Assembly: GCA_020630875.1 (NCBI GenBank)
Contig: JAHDIH010000001.1
Span: 620,001 to 684,000 of the forward strand
Direction of reading: 5' to 3'
DNA: 64,000 bases
Source of the DNA: Deltaproteobacteria bacterium
GTDB lineage: Bacteria; Myxococcota_A; Polyangia; Haliangiales; Haliangiaceae
This document shows positions 1 to 8,048 of the stretch, piece after piece. Position numbers and translations under genes: made by a program. Position 1 is the first letter of the stretch, and every line of letters begins with the position of its first letter. Below the pieces are notes generated by a model. The model saw only the letters and a list, made by a program, of their open reading frames with translations. It ran no database searches and was not told the DNA's origin.

Positions 1-1385
1 GGCCATCGTCTTGTTACGATGAGGGAGCGCCAACCGTGGTAGATGAGGTTTTCGATTTAGGCGTTCCCGTATTAGGAATTTGCTACGGGGCCCAGTTGGT
101 GGCCCTAAAGTTTGGTGGCACGGTTACTAAAGCCGAACGCCGAGAGTACGGGCGGGCGAATATTACAGTTTCTGATCCTAGCTTTTTGTTTGCAGGTTTT
201 CAGAATGGAGAGCGAAGCGAAGTCTGGATGAGTCATGGCGACCATGTAGAAAGTTTGGGGGATGGATTCTCCTACTCTGCGGATTCACCAAACTGCAAGG
301 CGGCAGCGTTTTACTCTAAGGAACGTCAGATTTATTGTTTGCAGTTCCACCCGGAAGTAACCCATTCGAAACGTGGAGTAGAAATTCTTAAAAATTTCGT
401 GTTCCAAATTTGCGGTGCATCTGCCGGTTGGTCGATGGCTTCTTTTATTGATGCTGAGATTGAAAAAATTCGAAAGCAAGTCGGGGAAAACGGGCGCGTC
501 ATTTGCGGTTTGTCTGGAGGCGTTGACTCGTCTGTGGCTGCAGCTCTGATTCACCGAGCGATTGGCGATCGTTTGACCTGCATCTTTGTTGATAACGGCC
601 TTTTGCGCCTCGACGAACGCGACTACGTTAGAAAAGCATTTGAAAAACATTCTTCCTTCAACTTAATTGTGGTGGATGCTGAGAAGCGATTTCTCTCTAA
701 GCTGGGTGACAATACCGATCCCGAGAAAAAGAGAAAGATTATTGGCTACGAGTTCGTTGAAGTGTTTGAAGAAGAAGCTCGCAAAATTGAAAACGCGAAG
801 TTTCTCGCTCAGGGAACGTTATATCCTGACGTCATTGAGTCAGTTTCTCTAAAAGGACCTTCGGCGGTAATCAAGTCTCATCACAACGTCGGCGGCCTTC
901 CGGAAAAAATGGAGCTTGAACTTGTAGAACCTCTGCGAGAGTTGTTTAAAGATGAGGTGCGAGTACTGGGGAAAGAGTTAGGTTTGCCGGACGTGCTGGT
1001 CAATCGCCAACCATTTCCAGGGCCTGGTCTGGCGGTCCGGTGTTTAGGGCCAATTACCAAAGCAAGGCTGGATACCCTCAGACTTGCCGACAAGATTATC
1101 GATGATGAAATTCGAGGCGCGGGACTCTACGATGAAATTTGGCAGTCGTTTGGGGTTCTTTTGCCAGTAAAGACCGTGGGAGTCATGGGAGACCTTCGTA
1201 CCTACGAAGAAGTTCTCGCGATTCGAGCGGTGTATTCGACTGATGGCATGACTGCGGATTGGGTACCCCTGCCACCAGAGTTACTACAAAAGATGTCATC
1301 CCGAATCGTCAATGAGGTGCGGGGCATCAATCGTGTAGTTTACGATATTACTTCTAAACCTCCGGGGACCATAGAGTGGGAATAG
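1..1385 (+). CDS. guaA: GMP synthase (glutamine-hydrolysing), 5' end outside window
   Basis: Converts XMP to GMP with ammonia from glutamine (purine synthesis, cytoplasm). The reading frame is open from the first bases: codons from position 3 read [10 protein letters not shown], which matches the family's GGPSSV region, so the internal GTG at 36 is not the start and roughly 45-60 N-terminal residues lie upstream of the window. Visible parts in order: the class I amidotransferase nucleophile in GICYGAQ, the catalytic histidine in QFHPEVTHS, the ATP pyrophosphatase P-loop SGGVDSS, and the dimerisation domain ending in the family-typical PPGTIEWE. The TAG stop shares its last base with a GTG start of the next gene, so the two are probably translationally coupled. 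The function is clear. Confidence 0.97.
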   Translation, partial: PSSCYDEGAPTVVDEVFDLGVPVLGICYGAQLVALKFGGTVTKAERREYGRANITVSDPSFLFAGFQNGERSEVWMSHGDHVESLGDGFSYSADSPNCKAAAFYSKERQIYCLQFHPEVTHSKRGVEILKNFVFQICGASAGWSMASFIDAEIEKIRKQVGENGRVICGLSGGVDSSVAAALIHRAIGDRLTCIFVDNGLLRLDERDYVRKAFEKHSSFNLIVVDAEKRFLSKLGDNTDPEKKRKIIGYEFVEVFEEEARKIENAKFLAQGTLYPDVIESVSLKGPSAVIKSHHNVGGLPEKMELELVEPLRELFKDEVRVLGKELGLPDVLVNRQPFPGPGLAVRCLGPITKARLDTLRLADKIIDDEIRGAGLYDEIWQSFGVLLPVKTVGVMGDLRTYEEVLAIRAVYSTDGMTADWVPLPPELLQKMSSRIVNEVRGINRVVYDITSKPPGTIEWE

Positions 1386-2002
1386 TGAAGCTATTTGTCG
1401 TAGTTTCTGTGGCACTGGTTTCTCCCGCGTACTCAGAGGTAAATTGGAGTGATGGAACCATCAGCGTAACCAATGCGGTGGCGGCTGATCTCACCGCTCC
1501 AAGTGCGAAAGTCGCTCGAATTCGGGCGTGCAGGATTGCTGAAGAGCAAGCCTTTGTCGGCCTAGCCAAAGAAATTAAGCGCATGAAGAAAGCGAAAGGG
1601 GTTAGTTTGGACTTTGAGCTACATAAGCAGCATTTGTCGAAAATAGCTCAGATCTCGGCCAAATACTCCTCTGATGGAAGTTGCCAAAAGACCGTGCGAG
1701 TTCCGGTAGCGTCCCTTCGAATGTTGGCATTAGGTTCGTCTTCTCAAACTGAAACCGTCGAGCTTCGGGTGCAAGGAGGCAAGAAATACGGCAAACCTCG
1801 GTTGGGTCTTAAGTTCAAGGGCTTGCCTGATAGCAGTCACGTATCTGAGGTCTACTGGCGAAGCAAGGTGAAGAAAAGTAAGGCAGAGGGACAGCTCAAG
1901 TCGTGGAATAAAAAGGCGGGGGTGGTAGTTATCGGCCTAAAATCTGGAGTAGAAAAGAGTCTTAAAAACAAACGAGTGGTGCTCTATATATACGGGCGTT
2001 GA
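1385..2002 (+). CDS. Exported protein of unknown function, coupled to guaA
   Basis: About 205 residues starting at GTG 1385 with a short signal peptide ([17 protein letters not shown]) and a predicted cleavage after AYS. An in-frame GTG at 1376 would also work, but 1385 gives the better signal peptide and a one-base overlap with the guaA stop. The region around residues 25-60 (VARIRACRIAEEQAFVGLAK) resembles the helix of LPP20/FlgT-N-like secreted domains (ARxxAxxxAxxxLA); this is a weak pattern, not a secure assignment. The C-terminal part is Lys-rich and beta-like. It is followed 15 bases later by another exported protein with the same kind of helix, so the two may work together in the envelope. 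No function is assigned. Confidence 0.75.
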   Translation: MKLFVVVSVALVSPAYSEVNWSDGTISVTNAVAADLTAPSAKVARIRACRIAEEQAFVGLAKEIKRMKKAKGVSLDFELHKQHLSKIAQISAKYSSDGSCQKTVRVPVASLRMLALGSSSQTETVELRVQGGKKYGKPRLGLKFKGLPDSSHVSEVYWRSKVKKSKAEGQLKSWNKKAGVVVIGLKSGVEKSLKNKRVVLYIYGR

Positions 2003-2017
2003 GCGCACACTGGCGAT

Positions 2018-3046
2018 ATGTGCTATCACTATCGGGTGTTCTACTTGAGACTGATGGTCGCCATTCTCCTTCTGAGTTGTCCCGCGCTGGCAGAGTCAAA
2101 GCGCACCGTAACTGTGGTTGTGCCGGGGTCGGCAACCAAATCTCAAGTGGTAGATAAAGCTGCAGCGTCTGCCGTTGAGTCATTTAGTCGAGACGAGCTT
2201 GGCGTTAGCGATTTAGGGCAGATTCGGCAATTGCGAAAGAGAGCGAGAAACTACGTTGCAGGGTATTCAATTCGAAACTCCACTCCAGCTGAGGGCAATG
2301 TGGTGCACCGCGTGTTGGTGGTAATCGATGATACAAAGCTGTCTGCTGCGATTCGTGAAACGCAAGGCAGTCAGGTTTCAGCTGCTTTAGGAGATGTAGG
2401 ATTCATTTTACTCACGGAAGATAAGTCGGTTGATTATTCCGCGACACTAGGCGCTATAAAGGCCGAACTTGCTTCCCGCGGAGTTAGTGCTATCGGCTTG
2501 CCTCAGTTGCCCTCTGCTGGAGCTGATAAAGTGGAACTGTTAGCAGCGATGAAAAAGTTGGGCCTGGCTACTTCTTTGGTCGTGCGGGTCGGTCGCGTTA
2601 TCGAACGTGACGTTCGCGGCACTAAACTGAATGGTGCCGTAGTCATGGTAAGCGGGGAAAGTGTCTCCTCTGGAGGTTCAATGAGTGAGAGTCTCACCGC
2701 TGGAGGGTTCGGCGCCACTGCGACGGCCGCGAGTGCGTCTGCAGCCCAAAGCGGAGTCGAGTTACTTGTAAAGCGGCTATTAGGTACTAAATCTCACGTA
2801 GGTGGCACAGTAGGTAAGGTGAAACGTGGTGAGATTATCTTGGCGATGGAGTGGCCGAAGGCCCAGAAAATCTTAGACAACAAAGTCGGGGCGACGGTGA
2901 CGCTGACAAGCATTGTCGCCGGTAACGCGGTGGTAAGACGAAATAGCAATATTGCAATGGAACGTTTGCAGCGAGATTGGAAGCGATTTGGTGTGATGTT
3001 GGTAAAAGAAGGAGAAGGCTACCGTGCTTCGCATACTTCTAACTAG
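2018..3046 (+). CDS. Exported protein, LPP20/FlgT-N-like, unknown function
   Basis: Up to 342 residues; the signal peptide core (LMVAILLLSCPALA) begins after 11 residues, so ATG 2054 or TTG 2045 are alternative starts, and no site has a strong ribosome-binding sequence. After the signal, residues about 30-75 (VVDKAAASAVESF, then QIRQLRKRARNYVAGY) look like the alternating Ala/Arg helix of FlgT/LPP20-type domains. A central Ala/Ser/Gly-rich stretch (about 225-245) and a C-terminal part with AMEWPKAQKI and VGATVTLTSIV resemble FlgT-like or CsgG-family secreted proteins only faintly. It overlaps the next lipoprotein gene by 23 bases. The three genes from 1385 to 3329 look like one small envelope operon attached to guaA. 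Confidence 0.72.
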   Translation: MCYHYRVFYLRLMVAILLLSCPALAESKRTVTVVVPGSATKSQVVDKAAASAVESFSRDELGVSDLGQIRQLRKRARNYVAGYSIRNSTPAEGNVVHRVLVVIDDTKLSAAIRETQGSQVSAALGDVGFILLTEDKSVDYSATLGAIKAELASRGVSAIGLPQLPSAGADKVELLAAMKKLGLATSLVVRVGRVIERDVRGTKLNGAVVMVSGESVSSGGSMSESLTAGGFGATATAASASAAQSGVELLVKRLLGTKSHVGGTVGKVKRGEIILAMEWPKAQKILDNKVGATVTLTSIVAGNAVVRRNSNIAMERLQRDWKRFGVMLVKEGEGYRASHTSN

Positions 3047-3329
3047 TGCGCTTTTATCCATATTGGTGGGGTGCAAGTCTAGGGTTGAAAAACCCAAGGT
3101 GCTCCATGGGCTTCTTAAAGTAGAAGCAACCGTGGCAGATGCTGAGGTGTGGCTCAATGAAACCTATGTTGCCGATGTTTCCGAGGTCACTTCAGGCATT
3201 CGTTTGGTCGCTCCTAAAGCGTACAGGCTCGAGTTGCGTCACGAAAACTACCATGTCGAGTACAGGCTAATAGAGTTGCTTCCGAACAAAGCGACCGTCG
3301 TAAAATTTCAGCCAGCTTTAATGCACTAG
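3024..3329 (+). CDS. Small lipoprotein with PEGA-like domain
   Basis: A 101-residue lipoprotein starting at GTG 3024 with GGAGAAGG just upstream. The lipobox is SILVGC, so lipidation is predicted at Cys17. Residues about 30-90 (GLLKVEATVADAEVWLNETYV ... YRLELRHENY) have the layout of a PEGA domain: a short beta domain carrying an internally repeated 'value-G-x-V-x-hydrophobic-D' pattern often found in surface-layer and lipoproteins of this kind of bacterium. The gene starts inside the previous coding sequence (23-base overlap) and ends at a CTAG palindrome that also supplies the stop of the convergent gene: the two TAG stops overlap by three bases. The lipoprotein assignment is firm; PEGA is a pattern-level call. 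Confidence 0.75.
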   Translation: MLRILLTSALLSILVGCKSRVEKPKVLHGLLKVEATVADAEVWLNETYVADVSEVTSGIRLVAPKAYRLELRHENYHVEYRLIELLPNKATVVKFQPALMH

Positions 3330-4786
3330 CCAATTTTTTTGCGGAACTCGATACGCCTTGGAACTTTATAGGGTGCCAAGTTTTTGGCGCAATGGTCGAT
3401 GATTTCTTCTTCATCGATTCCGTCTTTGGTTACGACCTGAGCGATGATCATCGGTGTAGCGGTCATGGGGTCGGTAGATGCCTGAGCGTCTGCGGCTTTC
3501 ACTGTCGGGATCGACTCAAGGCAGGAGATTACTTCGCCTAACGCTACACGTTTTCCTTCTATCTTCACCGTGTCGTCTTCTCGGCCAGTTAGAATGACGT
3601 TGCCCGACTTGGTTTTTGCCAAGTCCCCCATTCGCAACCAGTTGTCTTTGTCCGCAAATCCAATACCGATGTCATCATTGGAAGGGACATCGGAGAAAGG
3701 GGATACAAAGTCTGCCGACACAGATGGCCCTTTGACCCATAGGCTTCCTTCTTTGGCACCAGTGACTTCGCCGCCTCGCTTGCCTCGCCTTGATATTTCT
3801 ATTCCTGTCACTGCCTTACCAACACTCGCTGGCATCTTTCCATCAAGATCGATAGAGATAAGTCCCGTTTCCGTGGCGAAATATGCCGACAAAATAGGTG
3901 CTTCGTATTTGGTTCGGAAGGTTTCTGCAATTTCAGGATCGATTGAGTGGCCAGAGGTAATCAAGCGCGGATTCTCGACTTTCAGTTTTTTGGCAGTCGG
4001 AAGTCTTGCAAGCTCTGAGTAGATGGTAGGAGTTCCGGGAAGTACGTCGATTTTGTGATCACGTACGATTTTTCCCACTCGTTTTGCCGAGGCTTCTTCT
4101 TCGAGAAAAAGGGTAGCGCCGGTGCGCAGCGTCGGTAGCAGTCCTAAATCCCAGGCATAGGAATGATACAGAGGCACCGCTGTAAGAATTCTGGATTCTT
4201 TCGTAATCTGTAGTGTTTCTATTACAGCGTCGACAGACGCCTCAAGATGAGCGTGAGTGCGTAGAACACCTTTAGGTTCACCGAACGTGTCAGCGGTGAA
4301 CATAATCATCTCAGGTTTAAGTTTGGTTTTACTCTTCGGCCTGCTAAAAACAGAACAGGTTAGGAGTGTACCTTGAAGTTTTTTTCTAACTTCTGGAATT
4401 TCATCTTCTCTAGTTTTGCCATCTCTGACAGAACCAGAAGCTGTGATACTTCCCTCACTACCTCGCGGACGAGTAACTAACGCTCGCAACGGAGCTGCCG
4501 CGATCATTAACTCGAGCTCCCGAGTTCCGGTCGTTGGGTCGATAGGGATAATGCACGATTCTATTTTCGACAGCGCCATGGCAAGAACCACGAAGTCCGG
4601 GACGTTGCCAAGCATGAGACCAACCCAATCGCCTTTGCTAATCCCCATCGCTTGTAATTCCCGTGCACGACGGTCTACGCGGTGTAAAAATCCCCTCCAA
4701 GAAAGGTAATTGTCACGGTAGACAATGGCCTTTCTACTGCCACCGGCTTTTGCTGTGGTTTTAAGCCAGTTGTAGATGCTAGTCAC
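3326..4786 (-). CDS. AMP-binding acyl-CoA synthetase-like protein lacking the C-terminal catalytic lysine
   Basis: A 486-residue member of the ANL adenylating superfamily, starting at GTG 4786 behind a GGAG site. The P-loop A3 motif, normally TSGTTGxPKG, is degenerate here (FTADTFGEPKGV). A5 is YFATETG, A7 is GDLAK, and A8 is GREDDTVKIEGKRV, so adenylate binding and the domain hinge are recognisable. The chain stops at PYKVPRRIEFRKKIG, precisely where other members continue into the A10 motif that carries the lysine needed for adenylation. The family usually reaches 500-560 residues. It may be a truncated but stable protein, use a different step, or be decaying. The substrate cannot be read from sequence. 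It is convergent with the PEGA lipoprotein gene. Confidence 0.85.
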   Translation of the reverse strand: MTSIYNWLKTTAKAGGSRKAIVYRDNYLSWRGFLHRVDRRARELQAMGISKGDWVGLMLGNVPDFVVLAMALSKIESCIIPIDPTTGTRELELMIAAAPLRALVTRPRGSEGSITASGSVRDGKTREDEIPEVRKKLQGTLLTCSVFSRPKSKTKLKPEMIMFTADTFGEPKGVLRTHAHLEASVDAVIETLQITKESRILTAVPLYHSYAWDLGLLPTLRTGATLFLEEEASAKRVGKIVRDHKIDVLPGTPTIYSELARLPTAKKLKVENPRLITSGHSIDPEIAETFRTKYEAPILSAYFATETGLISIDLDGKMPASVGKAVTGIEISRRGKRGGEVTGAKEGSLWVKGPSVSADFVSPFSDVPSNDDIGIGFADKDNWLRMGDLAKTKSGNVILTGREDDTVKIEGKRVALGEVISCLESIPTVKAADAQASTDPMTATPMIIAQVVTKDGIDEEEIIDHCAKNLAPYKVPRRIEFRKKIG

Positions 4787-4879
4787 GAAGGAACTCCAAG
4801 GGCGCTAACCATATAACAATGTTGGGGTTTATGACAAGTAGGTAATTCAGTGATTGCCAACAAACGGTTTTCCTTGACG

Positions 4880-4902
4880 GTTTGACGTTAATTTAGTCAA
4901 AC
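4880..4902. promoter_or_regulatory. Perfect 7-bp inverted repeat GTTTGAC-N9-GTCAAAC upstream of a TPR gene
   Basis: Arms at 4880-4886 and 4896-4902 are perfect reverse complements separated by nine bases, ending six bases before the ATG at 4909. The spacing (16 bp between arm centres) suits binding by a dimeric HTH regulator; TTGAC within the left arm could also serve as part of a -35 element. The repeat covers the expected ribosome-binding position, so it could instead act as an RNA hairpin that hides it. Confidence 0.4.
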
Positions 4903-4908
4903 AGGGGT

Positions 4909-5766
4909 ATGGACAACATGGAGCGAATCGCAAAGTCGACTGAAAAAATTATCGATGCCTTGGAGTCACGCGACCGCTGGATTGGGATTCACTCGTTCAC
5001 ATCGTACCTTCTCTTTTGCGTTCTTCTGGGGGGCGCCTTCTACTTTATCCACCAGAATAAGACCGAGAAATACAAAGAAAGTGACCGCCAACATATCGAA
5101 ATTCAAGCGGAACTCTCTGGTCGCTTGGCAAATGCCGAAGCGGCTCTGAATGCGCGAGTACTCGGTGAGAAAGAAGCCAAGGAGCTCTACGACCTGTACA
5201 ACTCGGGAGAGTCTTCCGAGTTTGTTGCCAGGTACACGGCCGGTGAGCATCATCGAAACTCCTTAGAGCGAGCCGTGCTCGCTACTTACGCGGAACGTGC
5301 GCAGGCCAAGTCTGCCAAAGATAGCTTCAAAGACGGACAAAAAGCTCTGCGAGCTGGAAATTATCAAAAAGCCCAAATTCTGTTTGGTTTGGCTGCGGAG
5401 TCCAACCCTGGGAATCCTCAAGCACATTACAATCACGGCTTTGCCCTCCTAAAGGGCGGGAATCCTCAAGCGGGTATCGTAGCGTTTAACAAGGCACTAA
5501 AGTTAGGAATCGAGTCTTCCGGAGTAAAGTCTACTTACTACCAACTTGGGGTCGCCCATGAGGCTACTCAGAACATCACCGAGGCTTCTGCTGCGTATAC
5601 CCAATTCCTGAAGCGTCATCCCAAAAGTAAGTTGTCGCCCCTTGCGCGGAAGCGTTTGGCTGAGATTGCGCCAGCTGCTCCTTCTGTGAAACGAAAGTGG
5701 CGAAAGAGGAAAAGAAAAGCGGTGGTCAACAAGCCTATTCCAGGCGGAGAAAGTTTGGCACTTTGA
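4909..5766 (+). CDS. Inner-membrane anchored TPR protein
   Basis: 285 residues: a short cytoplasmic N-terminus, one membrane helix at about 28-47 (SYLLFCVLLGGAFYFI), a coiled-coil-like stretch to about residue 85, then two to three TPR units (residues about 145-240, with patterns such as AGNYQKAQILFGLAAESNP and PQAHYNHGFALLKGGN), and a very basic tail (KRKWRKRKRK). The arrangement resembles bitopic membrane proteins that hold partners through periplasmic TPRs, for example in envelope assembly complexes. The 3' end overlaps the convergent TPR/beta-barrel gene by 32 bases. No specific family was recognised. Confidence 0.8.
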   Translation: MDNMERIAKSTEKIIDALESRDRWIGIHSFTSYLLFCVLLGGAFYFIHQNKTEKYKESDRQHIEIQAELSGRLANAEAALNARVLGEKEAKELYDLYNSGESSEFVARYTAGEHHRNSLERAVLATYAERAQAKSAKDSFKDGQKALRAGNYQKAQILFGLAAESNPGNPQAHYNHGFALLKGGNPQAGIVAFNKALKLGIESSGVKSTYYQLGVAHEATQNITEASAAYTQFLKRHPKSKLSPLARKRLAEIAPAAPSVKRKWRKRKRKAVVNKPIPGGESLAL

Positions 5767-6811
5767 AGCTTGTTGAGAAACGCTTCGTGTAACTGAGTCC
5801 CAGGCCGACGTTAACGCCTGACCTATTGAAGCCAAGGCAAACCTTGTCGACACTGATGCAATCGCCATTTAAGTCGAACAGCTCGTCATCATCTGAGCCC
5901 ATGTACCAATCCGCAAAAAGGGTAGCTCCAATTTCATGGTCGCCCAATTTAATCCCTGCTCGTACTTCGGGACGTACCGAGACGGTACTCATTGCGCTGA
6001 AACTGTTTTGAAAGGACCCCTCAGGAAAGAGGAACGCAATGGCCATCCCAAGCGAAGGGGTGACAATGATGGGGCCGGCTTGAACATGGTAGTAGAGTGA
6101 TCCACCAATATCCCAAAGGGTCAGAGAATCGAGCAATTTAGGTACGAAGTCGTTATTATCTGCGAACCTAGAGAAGCTGGTGCGGAAGCTAGCTCCCCAC
6201 TTCGATTCTTCGTCCATGATGAAATCGAGACGTCCGCCAAATTGAATGCCTTCCTTGGCTCCAGAAAAATCTTCTCCAAAGTTTCTGGCAACTCCGCCAG
6301 CATGAAGGCCAAATGCCCATTGGTAATTCTCTTTATCAGAGGTTGGTGGAGGAAGTGGAGGCGTATTCTGTGGCGGGGCCGCTGGTGTTGTTGTGTTGGG
6401 ATTGTATGGTGTGCCGCCGCCACTTGGATCCGTGGGGGCAGGCTCCGTGTCCGTCCCAGGCGCCGTGGCGGGGGGCTGTCCTTGCCCGTTCAGCTTTTCT
6501 GCCAACGTTCCTGAAATTTTGGATGCCTTACTTTTTGTCGCGGCTGGTGCATTGGAAGTTTGAACCGCATCGCATTGTGCTTTGGCATCAGCGTACAGGC
6601 CTTGGCGATAGTAAATTACGCAAAGGTTAAATCGATAACGGCCATCGGGAACAATCGCTAATGCTTCTTGAAACTTTTCCGCTGCGGCGCGGTAGTCGCC
6701 CTTGTTCGCAAAGTCTTTCCCTTCGGCATTAAGGGTTTCCGCCTGTTCGGTGTTGGTTTGGGCAGACGCAAGGAACGAGCAAAGCATAAGTGGGATAAGA
6801 CACCGAATCAT
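5735..6811 (-). CDS. Exported TPR plus outer-membrane beta-barrel-like protein
   Basis: 358 residues with a signal peptide (IPLMLCSFLASAQ). Residues about 25-90 hold one to two TPRs (GKDFANKGDYRAAAEKFQEAL and the following helices), followed by a Pro/Thr/Gly-rich linker at about 110-160 (many PPP and TTP runs). The C-terminal 190 residues alternate hydrophobic and polar positions with aromatic ends (for example VNVGLGLSYTK near the end), as expected of a small outer-membrane beta-barrel. The chain does not end in the canonical C-terminal Phe but continues to FLRLE. It was probably exported and assembled in the outer membrane; the role is unknown. It overlaps the convergent TPR gene at 4909 by 32 bases, so both genes share a 3' border. 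Confidence 0.78.
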   Translation of the reverse strand: MIRCLIPLMLCSFLASAQTNTEQAETLNAEGKDFANKGDYRAAAEKFQEALAIVPDGRYRFNLCVIYYRQGLYADAKAQCDAVQTSNAPAATKSKASKISGTLAEKLNGQGQPPATAPGTDTEPAPTDPSGGGTPYNPNTTTPAAPPQNTPPLPPPTSDKENYQWAFGLHAGGVARNFGEDFSGAKEGIQFGGRLDFIMDEESKWGASFRTSFSRFADNNDFVPKLLDSLTLWDIGGSLYYHVQAGPIIVTPSLGMAIAFLFPEGSFQNSFSAMSTVSVRPEVRAGIKLGDHEIGATLFADWYMGSDDDELFDLNGDCISVDKVCLGFNRSGVNVGLGLSYTKRFSTSFKVPNFLRLE

Positions 6812-6848
6812 GCTTGGAATATAGCAAGAAGGCTTCTCGCTGGCGATG

Positions 6849-8006
6849 CTATTTTTGCTTTATCGCCTCGCTTAAAATAAGTCTCGCGGCAGTATGACTT
6901 TTCATATGCCACTTTCTCGGATTGGCAAGCAATACCGCGACTGAATACTTGGGGTTGTCAGCTGGAGCAAATCCAACAAACCAAGAGTATTGCCGATAGT
7001 CTTTGCCGTAGCGAGATAGCGTTCCTGTTTTTCCACCGGCCGGGATGATTGGCACTCCGCCTTTCGTAAGAAATCCACGACGACCTGTGCCATGAGTCAC
7101 GACTTTAGTCATCATGCTTTTTACTTGGCTGGCGGTGTCTTCGTCTACGACACGATGGGCTGGCCCTGGCATCGTTTCAAACGGACGCCCTTTTTCATCC
7201 ATGACACGGTCGATAATCCTCGGACGGTAGTAGACGCCCTTGTTAGCGAAAATGGAGGCAAGCCCTGCTGCGCTGAGAACGGAAATGTTGGTTTTACGAA
7301 AGCCCGCACTCACCCTTGCGAACTCCAGCTTTTTCGCTGGAAGTTCTACGGAGCCAAGGGCCACCGGAAGTTCTGTAGTCGAGCGACGACCAAAGCCTAG
7401 TCTTTTGGCTGCCCGCGCTAAGCTGGAACGAGTAAGGTGCTTCGCTGCTAACTTTCCAATAATTGCATTTTGCGAATGGATTAGCCCGTGAGCCAAGTCG
7501 CTGCAGTGGCGGTCCTTCTGAGGATTGTCCTTGAGGTTGGTGGCAACCACAGAACGGCGTCCCCCGTGATAGCAAACCGGATGGGTTGGGGGGAGTCCAG
7601 ATTCCAAAAGAGCAGAAACGGTAACCAGTTTGAAAATCGATGCCGCCGGTGCCCAAATGGACAATGCAAGCTCGCGTGCTACTTCGGTGCCCTTGTCAGT
7701 GCGTTTGATTCCAGAGATCGCGAGAATTCGGCCATCTCGTCCAAGTAAGACCATGGCACCTTCGCGCGCTTTGCTCTTTTTCAGAATCTGCTCCGCTTTG
7801 GCCTGTAGCTTTGGATCGATGGTCAGGTTCGCTTTTCGTCCAAAGCCTACCTCCGCGGTGAAAATTCCTCGTTGTTTTTCGATCGAATCCATCGATACGC
7901 TTCCCATAACCTTTTCGCTGGCATGGGGCGTGACAATCTCAGCTTGAGTAACGTTCGAACAGAGGAGAAGGAAAAATAGCCCGCGCATCCGTTCATTGTC
8001 GTTCAC
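6849..8006 (-). CDS. Penicillin-binding transpeptidase (single-domain)
   Basis: 385 residues comprising essentially only the transpeptidase domain, with the three active-site motifs in order: SxxK as PAASIFKL (serine nucleophile), SxN as HSQN, and KTG as GGKTGTLS. It should cross-link peptidoglycan peptides in the periplasm and bind beta-lactams. The usual PBP2/FtsI dimerisation domain is missing; only about 80 residues precede the catalytic core. The annotated GTG 8006 start gives six residues before an in-frame ATG (7988) that opens a plausible signal peptide (MRGLFFLLLCSNVTQA); neither has a clear ribosome-binding site. The gene is divergent from pgi with about 40 bases between them. Confidence 0.9.
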   Translation of the reverse strand: MNDNERMRGLFFLLLCSNVTQAEIVTPHASEKVMGSVSMDSIEKQRGIFTAEVGFGRKANLTIDPKLQAKAEQILKKSKAREGAMVLLGRDGRILAISGIKRTDKGTEVARELALSIWAPAASIFKLVTVSALLESGLPPTHPVCYHGGRRSVVATNLKDNPQKDRHCSDLAHGLIHSQNAIIGKLAAKHLTRSSLARAAKRLGFGRRSTTELPVALGSVELPAKKLEFARVSAGFRKTNISVLSAAGLASIFANKGVYYRPRIIDRVMDEKGRPFETMPGPAHRVVDEDTASQVKSMMTKVVTHGTGRRGFLTKGGVPIIPAGGKTGTLSRYGKDYRQYSWFVGFAPADNPKYSVAVLLANPRKWHMKSHTAARLILSEAIKQK

Positions 8007-8048
8007 AATTCGTTCTGCGCAAAGTTTTTGACGTGATAGGGTTTGGTC

